DNA of 64,000 nt from an uncultured Collinsella sp. (GTDB lineage: Bacteria > Actinomycetota > Coriobacteriia > Coriobacteriales > Coriobacteriaceae). The DNA lies in the NCBI GenBank assembly GCA_900541785.1, contig UQKY01000001.1:77381-141380 (forward strand), given 5' to 3'. The notes below the pieces were generated by a model, which worked only from the letters and a program-made list of their open reading frames with translations, was not told where the DNA came from and ran no database searches. The position numbers and the translations under genes are program-made. Of the stretch, positions 56,723 to 64,000 are shown piece by piece (position 1 is the stretch's first letter; the number at the start of each line of letters is the position of its first letter).

Positions 56723-58519
56723 CTACTCAACTCCTTCTTGTTCAAGTGTACGGATAACGGGCTCAGAGCGAAGGGAGATTTTCGCATCATACACGCCCTC
56801 TGTTTCGAACATAACGAGCTCATTGGTACCAGGGTGTAATAAACCGTGCGGAACATAGAGCGTCATGATGGGACCCTTATCCCAAAAACGTCCGACATTC
56901 GTTCCGTTTACGAATGCCACACCCTTTCCAAAACCCGTAGTGTCGATAAAGGTATCAGCCGGCTCAGATATATCAAACTTTGCGCGGTAAAAGGAAGGTT
57001 GCCCCTCTACCCAGCCGGCGGAATAATCAAGATTATCGATGTTATCGAGTGGCAGACAACGCATCTCCCAACCGGTAACAAAGTGAAGATCAACGCAAAC
57101 TCCTGTCCTAATGCCCTTATGCTGCGTATCAGCGAGCAATTTGTGACCATAATTGACGCGACCCATATCCTCGGTCAGAACATCCAGGCGGTTTTGTTCA
57201 CAGGGAAGAACGCAGTGAATATCTTCCCCAATGTGCTCCTGATACTGCGTCGCCACTTTGTCACCGTTCACAAACACCTGTGCACGGTCGCGGGCGTCAA
57301 TAACCCGAATACGCTCTTCATCTGCACGGTCACGCTCGACAGTCGTGGTATATAACGTATATCCATACGACTGACCCATCTCTTCCATGGGCATAGGATA
57401 TTGAGCTTCAATCGGCTCCGAAAGAATATCGAGCACATTAAAGAGACTTACGCGCTCACTCACCGAAATATCGGGCATGGAAAACGTCTTTTTTGTTAAC
57501 GGCTTGCTTTGCGCGATATCGGGATACAGCTCGTGAACTGTCCTTTGAATTGCGAAGTATTTCTCGGTCGGGTTGCCCTGTTCGTCCAATGGAGCATCGT
57601 AGTCATATGATGTCACCTGGTGCAGGTCATGCGTATGGCGTGCAGAACATCCGTTCATAAATCCAAAGTTGGTGCCTCCATGAAACATGTAGAGGTTTAA
57701 AGATCCTCCAAGCTCGAGCACCTCGCGAACGCAAGAGGCAAGATCTTCGGGATCGCGTCTGATGACGTTCTCCCCATAGCGATTGAACCAGCCGTCCCAC
57801 AATTCCATGCACATAAGAGGCCATTGTTTTCCATGTTCCTTGTGAAAAGCAGAAAGAGCCTCAAAGTTCTCCTTTGCATGAGAACCAAAGTTGCCGGTGC
57901 ACAACACATCATCGTCAATGAGCGTACCGGCACGAAGACACCCACGCCACGGACCATCGGAAGTACAAAGGGGTACGGAAACCCCACGCTCGACCATAAG
58001 GCGACGAATCGCACGAAGATAGTCCTTATCCTCGCAATATGATCCATACTCGTTTTCAACCTGCATCATGATGATGTTTCCGCCCTTGTCAATCTGACGC
58101 GGGACGAGTATCGGCATGAGATGGTCGTAGTAATGCGCAACGTGAGCAAGAAACTTGGGGTCGCTGCTACGCGGTCTCATATCATGTTGGCGCAGCAGCC
58201 ATGCTGGCATGCCGCCAAATTCCCATTCCGCGCAAATAAACGGAGAAGGCCGAACAATTGCATACAGACCGAGCGACGCCGCCTCATCAAGAAATGCCGC
58301 CAAATCAATTGAACCAGAAAAATCAAAGACGCCAGGCTTTGGCTCATGAAGATTCCACGGTACATACGTTTCGACCGTATTAAACCCAAGAGCCTTAAGG
58401 TTATAGAGCGAGTGATGCCAGTCGCTCGGATGAACACGCATATAGTGAATCGCCCCCGACAAGATGGTGAACGGCTCATCATCGAGTAGGAATTGATTGG
58501 TGATTTTAAACGAATGCAT
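56723..58519 (-). CDS. bgaC: GH35 beta-galactosidase, intracellular (BgaC-like)
   Basis: A 598-residue GH35 enzyme: FTILSGAIHYMRVHPSDW, NTVETYVPWNLHEP, RPSPFICAEWEFGGMPAWL, acid/base E157 (VENEYGS), nucleophile E239 (CMELWDGWF), then two beta-rich C-terminal domains. No signal peptide, so it acts in the cytoplasm on imported sugars. BgaC-type enzymes prefer Gal-beta-1,3-linked HexNAc. Directly followed by EIIB-EIIC-EIID, the same partnership as pneumococcal bgaC and L. casei gnbG. The gene is AT-richer than most neighbours. Confidence 0.94.
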   Translation of the reverse strand: MHSFKITNQFLLDDEPFTILSGAIHYMRVHPSDWHHSLYNLKALGFNTVETYVPWNLHEPKPGVFDFSGSIDLAAFLDEAASLGLYAIVRPSPFICAEWEFGGMPAWLLRQHDMRPRSSDPKFLAHVAHYYDHLMPILVPRQIDKGGNIIMMQVENEYGSYCEDKDYLRAIRRLMVERGVSVPLCTSDGPWRGCLRAGTLIDDDVLCTGNFGSHAKENFEALSAFHKEHGKQWPLMCMELWDGWFNRYGENVIRRDPEDLASCVREVLELGGSLNLYMFHGGTNFGFMNGCSARHTHDLHQVTSYDYDAPLDEQGNPTEKYFAIQRTVHELYPDIAQSKPLTKKTFSMPDISVSERVSLFNVLDILSEPIEAQYPMPMEEMGQSYGYTLYTTTVERDRADEERIRVIDARDRAQVFVNGDKVATQYQEHIGEDIHCVLPCEQNRLDVLTEDMGRVNYGHKLLADTQHKGIRTGVCVDLHFVTGWEMRCLPLDNIDNLDYSAGWVEGQPSFYRAKFDISEPADTFIDTTGFGKGVAFVNGTNVGRFWDKGPIMTLYVPHGLLHPGTNELVMFETEGVYDAKISLRSEPVIRTLEQEGVE

Positions 58520-58641
58520 GCTACTCCCGATCTTCGTGCTCTACGACGCGGATGCCGGTTCCTCGGCCCTCAGCTAAACGCCTTGGCTATTATGGACGCA
58601 TTGACGCAATTATGTAGTCAGAATCTGAAGTGGTCCGTAAA

Positions 58642-58666
58642 CGGTAGCCAAATGACGATGAACGGC
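58642..58666 (-). promoter_or_regulatory. Direct-repeat sugar motif, bgaC site
   Basis: On the minus strand GCCGTTCATCG, 9 bases, TACCG(TTTACGG), reading toward bgaC, about 123 bases before its ATG. Confidence 0.7.
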
Positions 58667-58683
58667 TTTAATGAACAAAATAT

Positions 58684-58755
58684 AAACCAGCTGGTAAATT
58701 ACTTTTTAACTATAGATTTCTAACGATTCTATATTTGAAAGGTGGTATGTACCAG
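58684..58755. promoter_or_regulatory. Candidate GntR operators upstream of bgaC
   Basis: AAACCAGCTGGTAA (58684-58697) and TGGTATGTACCA (58743-58754) are dyads of TGGT/ACCA, the half-site used by NagR/DasR-type GntR proteins. Confidence 0.5.
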
Positions 58756-58899
58756 CTATCCACTATTTCATACTAGTTACATTATGCTTCAATCGCATTT
58801 CTTCAAATGCTTATCTACTTTGTTGTTGCCGATTTTGAGTACGTGCGTGCCAATCCAAGCATCGCCACGTCGACAGCTCCCCTATTCGAAAACAGAAAA

Positions 58900-58974
58900 C
58901 CCCGCCAAACGTGATTCCCCTAGGGAAAGCACGTTTGGCGGGGTCCTAGCGTGATTTCCCTAGGGGAATCACGC
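58900..58974. terminator. Double hairpin after yhcH
   Basis: CCCCGCCAAACGTG (58900-58913) with CACGTTTGGCGGGG (58930-58943), then GCGTGATT/AATCACGC (58949-58974). The minus-strand tail after the first stem reads GGGGTTTTCTG, so it may terminate the yhcH transcript. Confidence 0.75.
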
Positions 58975-59005
58975 CAACACGCGAACAGCTCAGCCGAGCA
59001 GTTCG

Positions 59006-59479
59006 CTACTCCTCCCAGTAAGCATCTGCAAGCAGCTTAAAGCAGATCTTCTTGACCGGCTGCGCCCCATCGCCCGGGAACTCGAGCGTGGGCATGTGAG
59101 GCTCGCCGGCAACGAACAGCGCGAACTTGTCGTCAGCAAGATCGCCGGCGATCGAGGCGTCGGAATCGACCAGATCGTAGTCGTCCTTCTCGTCAAACTC
59201 CTGGACCAGCGTCAGGCTGCCCGTAGCGACCTTAAAGGCCTCGCGGCCCTCGACGTCGATCTGCAGGTCGTGATAGCGCTGATGCGTCTCATAGTGAGCC
59301 TCGGCCTCCGGACGCGTCGTGGGGGCCATGACGTTCGCAAAGACCTTGTCGCCCAGAATCGGATGGCTGCCGACCTCGAGCTCCGCCGGATCGTTCTCCT
59401 CGAGCCAATCGATCAGCACGTCGAGGCCCTTGAGCATTCCGCGGTACTCCTCGATATCGCCCAATGCACCGTAAATCAT
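59006..59479 (-). CDS. YhcH/YjgK/YiaL-family protein
   Basis: A 157-residue cupin-like protein: MIYGALGDIEEYRGM, HPILGDKVFANVM, EAHYETHQRYHDLQIDVEGRE (metal-binding His/Glu pattern), FALFVAGEPHMPTLEFPGD. Family members sit in sialic-acid and other sugar-acid loci and are suspected sugar anomerases or isomerases. GAGGGG precedes ATG 59479. Downstream of nagA-2 in the same orientation (gap 32 bases). Confidence 0.9.
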   Translation of the reverse strand: MIYGALGDIEEYRGMLKGLDVLIDWLEENDPAELEVGSHPILGDKVFANVMAPTTRPEAEAHYETHQRYHDLQIDVEGREAFKVATGSLTLVQEFDEKDDYDLVDSDASIAGDLADDKFALFVAGEPHMPTLEFPGDGAQPVKKICFKLLADAYWEE

Positions 59480-59511
59480 CTAAATCCCCTCTCGGATCGT
59501 TTCTTTGGCGG

Positions 59512-60681
59512 CTACTCGGTAAACGCGTTACCGACGCTGTTGCCACCCACATACGTCTCGACCAGGGTAAGGTCGGGATTGAACACGACAAAGTCGGCGT
59601 CGCGACCGGGCATAATGCTGCCACATTTATCCTCAACGTGAGCAGAGCGCGCGGGTACCTCGGTCGCCATGCGAATTGCGATATCGGCGCTCGCAAGACC
59701 CCAGTCGACGATGTTCTTTACGCCCTGCGCGAGCGTGAGCACTGAGCCGGCGATAGCAGAGCCATCGGCGAGCCAGCAAAGGTTGTCCTTCATAATGACG
59801 TCCATGCCGCCGCTGGTGTACTTGCCCTCGGGCATGCCTCCGCAACCCAGGCAATCGGTGATCAGCACCGTGTGCTGCCAGCCCTTGGCTTGCAGCAGCA
59901 CCTTGATGGCAGCAGGGTTCACGTGTTTGCCGTCGCAAATGATCTCGGCATAGGTGTTGGGCGTGGCCATAGCGGCCCCGACAACACCGGGCTCACGGTG
60001 ATGGAGGCCGCGCTGGCCGTTATAGGTATGCGTAAAGCAGCTGGCGCCAGCATTGATAGCAGAAACACACTCATCATAGGTGGCATCGGAGTGGCCGATG
60101 CAAGTCACGACGCCCTTTGCGCTCAGAGCCGCGGCGTAGGCGGCAGCACCATCGCGCTCGGCCGCCATGGCGCTCTTGACGATACGACCGCCGGCGGCCT
60201 CCTGCCACTCGTCAAAAACTGCCTCGGACGGGTCGATCAGATAAGCAGGGTTCTGGGCGCCCACATGCTTCATGGTAAAGAACGGACCCTCCAGGTAGAT
60301 ACCCTGAATACGAGCACCGCAGAACTCAGGTCCGCGCTCTTCGTCCGCCTGTGCTATGGCAGCGCAGGCCTCTTTGATCTGCTCCACGCCGTCGGTAAAG
60401 GTCGTAGGCAGCCAGCTGGTGGTACCACGACGAGCGAGCTCGGTCGCGCTGATGTTGATACCCTCGGCATCGTTATCGGTCGTGGCATGGTTATAGAAGC
60501 CATGAATGTGGGTGTCCACCATGCCCGGCGCAATCCATGTACCCGAATAATCTTTGATCTCGCAAGCGGGCTCATCGGCCTGCCAAGCGCCAAAGACGCC
60601 ATCTTCGACCATGAGGTAGCCGCCCAGCTGCGGCCCCGCCGGCAAAAAGAACTTGTCGGCCTTGATAGCATACGTGCTCAT
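59512..60681 (-). CDS. nagA: N-acetylglucosamine/galactosamine-6-phosphate deacetylase (2)
   Basis: 389 residues, the same length as nagA-1 and nearly identical in motifs (APGMVDTHIHGFYNH, LEGPFFTMKHVGAQNP, CIGHSDATYDE, LITDCLGCGGMPEG). GGGAGC precedes ATG 60681. Clustered with yhcH, a GntR regulator and a NagE-type PTS, so GlcNAc-6-P is the likelier substrate of this copy while nagA-1 sits beside agaS; sequence alone does not separate them. Confidence 0.95.
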   Translation of the reverse strand: MSTYAIKADKFFLPAGPQLGGYLMVEDGVFGAWQADEPACEIKDYSGTWIAPGMVDTHIHGFYNHATTDNDAEGINISATELARRGTTSWLPTTFTDGVEQIKEACAAIAQADEERGPEFCGARIQGIYLEGPFFTMKHVGAQNPAYLIDPSEAVFDEWQEAAGGRIVKSAMAAERDGAAAYAAALSAKGVVTCIGHSDATYDECVSAINAGASCFTHTYNGQRGLHHREPGVVGAAMATPNTYAEIICDGKHVNPAAIKVLLQAKGWQHTVLITDCLGCGGMPEGKYTSGGMDVIMKDNLCWLADGSAIAGSVLTLAQGVKNIVDWGLASADIAIRMATEVPARSAHVEDKCGSIMPGRDADFVVFNPDLTLVETYVGGNSVGNAFTE

Positions 60682-60824
60682 CTATGCTCCCGTACCCGCA
60701 GTGCGTTTTAGGGCGGATCAAAAACCACTGCATTGTTAATTCGAGCGATTGTTCGTTGCCTTCTACCGCTTGGCACATTTTGCACCCGCCGCAAAACACG
60801 CCAAGCCGTTTATACCCAATAACT

Positions 60825-61556
60825 CTAGACTGCGCGGTTGTGGTAGACCTTGTACTTAAACTGGTCGGCGCGCGCAACCGAACGCGTATACTCGATAACC
60901 TCGTTGTTCATGTCATATGTGGTACGAATCAAATCCAGGACCGGTGCGCCTTCGGCAATCTCGAGCAGACGAGCGTCAGAATGGCGGGCAATACTCGCGT
61001 AGAATTCCTCCTCTGCCACGCGAACTTTCTCGTGAAAGTCCTGCTCGATCATGTCGTACAGCGATTTGTTCTCGATCATGGGACGCTTAAGCGCAAAGAA
61101 CTTGCGACTCGGCAGATATGTACACTCAATCATCAGCGGCACACCATCGGCAATACGCAGGCGCTTGATCTTGTACAGACGCTCGCCCAGGCGCGCGTTC
61201 ATCTCTACGGCAATATTCTTGTCAGCCTCGACCTCGGTAAACTCAAGAATCGTCGTCTTGGGCACACGGCCGATCGCCTTCATTTGCTCGGTAAAGCTAT
61301 AGGTCTGCGTGAGGTTTGCCGTTTGCAGAGAGCGGTCGCACACCATGGTTCCACGGCCACGCTGACGAACCACCAAGCCCAGGCGCTCAAGCTCCTGCAG
61401 GGCAAGGCGAACCGTCGTACGCGAGAGCCCGTAGCGCTCCGACAGGTCACGCTCGGACGGCAAATAGTCGCCGGGCCGAAGTTCGTGATCGATTTTATCG
61501 GTCAACAGATCGACGAGCTGATCGTACAGAGGTTGTTTGCGCGCTCTCATTGCCAC
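60825..61556 (-). CDS. GntR/HutC-family regulator with UTRA domain (2)
   Basis: 243 residues, paralogue of the regulator at 52302: KQPLYDQLVDLLTDKIDHEL, PSERDLSERYGLSRTTVRLALQELE, RQRGRGTMV, YSFTEQMKAIGRVPKTTILEF, ADGVPLMIECTYLP. The GTG at 61556 has AGG 6 bases upstream; ATG 61550 is close. A TTGGTTGTAACCAG dyad lies 30 bases upstream. Likely regulates nagA-2/yhcH and nagE. Confidence 0.92.
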   Translation of the reverse strand: MAMRARKQPLYDQLVDLLTDKIDHELRPGDYLPSERDLSERYGLSRTTVRLALQELERLGLVVRQRGRGTMVCDRSLQTANLTQTYSFTEQMKAIGRVPKTTILEFTEVEADKNIAVEMNARLGERLYKIKRLRIADGVPLMIECTYLPSRKFFALKRPMIENKSLYDMIEQDFHEKVRVAEEEFYASIARHSDARLLEIAEGAPVLDLIRTTYDMNNEVIEYTRSVARADQFKYKVYHNRAV

Positions 61557-61585
61557 AATGATACCTGCCGGATAAATGACTCAAA

Positions 61586-61600
61586 ATTGGTTGTAACCAG
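61586..61600. promoter_or_regulatory. Candidate GntR operator upstream of gntR-2
   Basis: AATTGGTTGTAACCAG: TGGT/ACCA dyad, same core as at 63590. Confidence 0.55.
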
Positions 61601-61730
61601 ACACCACGTACTATAGCAGTTTTATTGGAATAACAGCAGTTAAACCAGCATATTTCAATATTGTTTGCCGGTTGATGGCCTGCGCACTGTAATACCAATT
61701 ACAACGCTACATCAGGTATCGAGGTAGCAA

Positions 61731-61764
61731 AAAGGGCCGCCCCCGCAGAGCGGGACGACCCTTT
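61731..61764 (-). terminator. Terminator after nagE
   Basis: AAAGGGCCGCCCCCG (61731-61745) pairs with CGGGACGACCCTTT (61751-61764); minus-strand tail CCCTTTTTGC. Confidence 0.87.
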
Positions 61765-61788
61765 GCAAGACAGATACGTCTTTAAGGC

Positions 61789-63279
61789 TTAGAGAAGCTT
61801 CTTGAGCTCCTCGGCAACAGCCTGGACCTGCGTGCCGATGATGACCTGGGTAGCACCCTTGTCCATCTTCATGACACCCAGAGCGCCAGCCTTCTTGCAG
61901 GCAGCCTCGTCGACCAGATCGGAATCGCCGAGCTCGAAGCGCAGGCGAGTAGCGCAGCAGTCAACGGTCTTGACGTTCTCCTTGCCACCGACGGCTGCGA
62001 GAACAGCGGCGGCCAGAGCGGCGAACTTGTCGTCGCCAGCAGCGGCGGAAGCGGAGGTCTCCTCGACATCCTCATCCTCGCGACCAGGGGTCATGAGGTT
62101 GAACTTGGTGATGGCGAAGCGGAATACGAGGTAGAAGACCACGAACGCAGCGATGCCCAGCGGGATGATCATCCAGGTGTTGGCGGCAGCCGGGAGGCTA
62201 GAGGAGAACAGGAGGTCGGTAGCACCAGCGGAGAAGCAGAAGCCAGCACGGAAACCAACATAGTAGGTGACGATGGTGAAGATGCCGTACAGGGCAGCGT
62301 ACACGACGTAGAGCGGGAAGCACAGGAACATGAAGCCGAACTCGAAGGGCTCGGTGACGCCGCAGACGAAGGCGCAGATAGCAGCGGAGACAACCAGGCC
62401 GATAGCAGCCTTCTTGTTCTTAGCGGTCTGAACCATAGCCAGGGCAGCGCCCGGGATACCGAACATCATGCAGGGGAAGAAGCCGGACATGTACATACCG
62501 AGGCTCCACTTGACGTCAGCAGAGGTCTCGCCAGCCCAGAAGTGGGTCAGGTCGCCCAGGCCGATGGTGTCGAACCAGAACACGTTGTTCAGAGCGTGGT
62601 GCAGACCGGTCGGGATGAGCAGGCGGTTGAGGAAGGCGTAGATGCCAGCGCCGATACCACCCATGGCGGCGATACCCTCACCAAGAGCAACAAGAGCACC
62701 GAAGATGAGCGGCCAAGCAAAGAGCAGGACGACGGAGACGACGATGCAGATGACGGCGGTCATGATGGCGACGCAACGCCTGCCGGAGAAGAAGGCCAGC
62801 CAGTCGGGAAGACGAGTGTCCTTGAACTTGTTGTAGCAAGTGCCACCGATGATGGCGGACAGGATGCCGATGAAGGAGTTACCAGCGATCTTGGAGAACG
62901 CGATGCCCTCGGTCGTGGCAAGCCAAGCGGTCTGAGCATCGGCGTCCATACCACGAATGGTGCCAACAACAGCGGGGTTCAGGAGCTGCTGGATCATCAG
63001 GAAGGCGACGAGGCCAGCGAGGCCAGCGGTGCCATCGTGATCGTCGGCAAGGCCGACAGCGGCGCCGACTGCGAACAGCCAGGCCATGTTATCGATAAGA
63101 GCGCCGCCTGCCTTGATGAGCAGGAAACCGGCGGTATAGGCAAAACCGGTAGTGTCACCGGCAGCACCCATGACTGCGGGAGCGAGCAGGTAGCCCACGC
63201 CCATAAGAATACCTGCGACGGGAAGCGCCGCGACGGGAAGCATCAGCGCTTTGCCGAGCTTCTGGAGGTACTTCATCAT
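61789..63279 (-). CDS. nagE: PTS glucose-family EIICB, N-acetylglucosamine type
   Basis: About 496 residues. EIIC (about 1-370) begins MMKYLQKLGKALMLPVAALPVAGILMG (landmarks LQKLGKALMLPVA and GILMGVGYLL) and contains NRLLIPTGLHHALNNVFWF and CGVTEPFEFGFMF. An Ala-rich linker leads to an EIIB domain with phosphorylated Cys442 (DCCATRLRF). No EIIA domain is fused. The tandem ATG at 63279 has GGAGGAG upstream. Direct-repeat sugar motif and three GntR-like dyads lie further upstream. Confidence 0.93.
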   Translation of the reverse strand: MMKYLQKLGKALMLPVAALPVAGILMGVGYLLAPAVMGAAGDTTGFAYTAGFLLIKAGGALIDNMAWLFAVGAAVGLADDHDGTAGLAGLVAFLMIQQLLNPAVVGTIRGMDADAQTAWLATTEGIAFSKIAGNSFIGILSAIIGGTCYNKFKDTRLPDWLAFFSGRRCVAIMTAVICIVVSVVLLFAWPLIFGALVALGEGIAAMGGIGAGIYAFLNRLLIPTGLHHALNNVFWFDTIGLGDLTHFWAGETSADVKWSLGMYMSGFFPCMMFGIPGAALAMVQTAKNKKAAIGLVVSAAICAFVCGVTEPFEFGFMFLCFPLYVVYAALYGIFTIVTYYVGFRAGFCFSAGATDLLFSSSLPAAANTWMIIPLGIAAFVVFYLVFRFAITKFNLMTPGREDEDVEETSASAAAGDDKFAALAAAVLAAVGGKENVKTVDCCATRLRFELGDSDLVDEAACKKAGALGVMKMDKGATQVIIGTQVQAVAEELKKLL

Positions 63280-63483
63280 ATGGCATCTCCTCCAACCTTT
63301 CTTTCGTTGTTCACCAACGAGTTCCATGTCCGCGCCTTGTGCATACCGGCTTCTCCGCTTGCCGGCATTGATGCGCAAACTTAGACAGCCCAGTCCCTAT
63401 TTGGGGTTGCTGGTATGTTCGGTAGCACACACTCAATTCAAACGTCCACCACATTTCGTTCAAATTACTATATCGTTGCCAAA

Positions 63484-63508
63484 CGGTTATTTTTGGCCCG
63501 TAAACGGT
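63484..63508 (-). promoter_or_regulatory. Direct-repeat sugar motif, nagE site
   Basis: On the minus strand ACCGTTTACGG, 9 bases, AACCG(TTTGG), reading toward nagE, about 205 bases before its ATG. Confidence 0.7.
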
Positions 63509-63587
63509 AATTTACGCAGGTAGACATGGTGCGTTTCTTTCATTACCAAACTAATTCTTAGCAATTTCCATTCGATTTCGTCTCAAA

Positions 63588-63633
63588 ATTGGTTACTACC
63601 AGATGAACAGTGGTACCACATTGTTACTACCAG
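63588..63633. promoter_or_regulatory. Cluster of GntR-like dyads upstream of nagE
   Basis: ATTGGTTACTACCAG (63588-63602), TGGTACCA (63611-63618) and TTGTTACTACCAG (63621-63633). Confidence 0.5.
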
Positions 63634-63726
63634 TTTAGCCGAAATCGTTTTCACTTTATATGAATAAAGTGTCCCAAAATTTGCATACAACCACCCCCTC
63701 TCATCGCCCTCCCCAGAGTGCAAAAA

Positions 63727-63757
63727 GCCCGCTAGAACGATATCCGTTCTAGCGGGC
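63727..63757 (-). terminator. Terminator of the gene at the right edge
   Basis: GCCCGCTAGAACG (63727-63739) pairs perfectly with CGTTCTAGCGGGC (63745-63757); minus-strand tail GCTTTTTGC. Confidence 0.88.
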
Positions 63758-63800
63758 ATATCAGATTTTTTGGCTACGCGCTCGGCGGCTCGGGCAGCCC

Positions 63801-63998
63801 TTACGCAAACAGGCCGTAGATGCTGATGTTGGCCTTGGCATAGAGGCCGTTAGCATACTCGGTCCACTTGGAGCTAGCGCCTGAGGCCTGCGAGGAATAC
63901 TGCTGGTAGGCGGTGTAATAGGCGGTCATGGCCTGCTTATAGGTAGCGCTATCGGCCGTAAAGGCATCATCGGCAAAGGCCTTGGCATAGGTGCTGTC
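63801..63998 (-). CDS. 3' end of an unidentified protein gene (continues past window)
   Basis: The last 65 codons of a minus-strand frame, too close to the edge to show a start. The sequence is rich in Ala, Tyr, Ser and Gln with near-repeats (YKQAMTAYYTAYQQYSS, ASSKWTEYANGLYAKAN) and ends ISIYGLFA. No domain recognised; alpha-helical and possibly surface or secreted by composition only. Confidence 0.65.
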   Translation of the reverse strand, partial: DSTYAKAFADDAFTADSATYKQAMTAYYTAYQQYSSQASGASSKWTEYANGLYAKANISIYGLFA

Positions 63999-64000
63999 GG

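Noticed and set aside
58742..58954. Small plus-strand ORF upstream of the double hairpin near 58.9 kb
   Set aside because: It runs through the double hairpin and the duplicated non-coding stretch; its counterpart near 46.7 kb is not preserved as a frame.

Overview
The window looks like a chromosomal segment of a gut Actinomycetota of the class Coriobacteriia, most probably Collinsella. The reasons are high GC with strong C/G third positions, LacA/LacB/LacC/LacG proteins resembling the lactococcal/streptococcal tagatose-6-phosphate pathway in a high-GC background, several LacI-EIICB-GH1 modules, and many small intergenic palindromic repeats. The genus is inferred from recognised protein families and gene style; no database search was run.

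Layout. 1-4.7 kb: a MarR regulator (cut by the window edge) and a heterodimeric ABC exporter. 5.2-11.5 kb: DAHP synthase, a BceAB-type ABC transporter, and a protein that fuses a NUDIX hydrolase to a Vsr-type endonuclease. 11.8-20.5 kb: class II ketose-bisphosphate aldolase with a divergent DeoR regulator, flavodiiron protein, LacI regulator and a Leloir operon (galM-galK-galT). 20.8-25.7 kb: DUF4143-type ATPase, then lacC-lacX and lacA-lacB on the minus strand. 25.9-42.7 kb: a membrane protein, a lone lactose EIIA (lacF), and three modules each made of a LacI regulator, a lactose-type EIICB and a 6-phospho-beta-galactosidase. 43-46.7 kb: a RelBE/ParDE-like toxin-antitoxin pair, a DeoR regulator, a second galM, an orphan mannose-type EIIB lacking the phospho-histidine, and tRNA-Thr(CGU). 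46.8-49.7 kb: decayed yhcH/nagA remnants, second lacC-lacX pair, flavodoxin. 49.7-61.6 kb: nagA, agaS, GntR, mannose-class PTS, GH35 beta-galactosidase, yhcH, second nagA and second GntR. 61.8-63.3 kb: a NagE-type PTS. The last 200 bases hold the 3' end of an unidentified gene.

How the genes work together. Lactose or other beta-galactosides enter through EIICB with the shared EIIA and are split by LacG. Galactose-6-phosphate passes through LacAB, LacC and the class II aldolase; free galactose uses GalM/GalK/GalT. The GH35 enzyme with the mannose-class PTS, NagA and AgaS matches the galacto-N-biose/lacto-N-biose (mucin core) loci known in Lactobacillus casei (gnb) and pneumococcus (bgaC). Their hexosamine product also becomes tagatose-6-phosphate, so the two halves of the window meet at LacC.

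Most notable non-gene signals: (i) a direct-repeat motif, RCCGTTYAYSG-N9-RACCG with a 21-bp period, ahead of nearly every sugar operon here, suggesting a global carbohydrate regulator; (ii) a structured element of about 140 nt in three copies, each directly after a stop codon, with compensatory changes in four helices; (iii) three clusters of REP/BIME-like palindromes and several MITE-like inverted repeats; (iv) different LacI operators for each sugar module.
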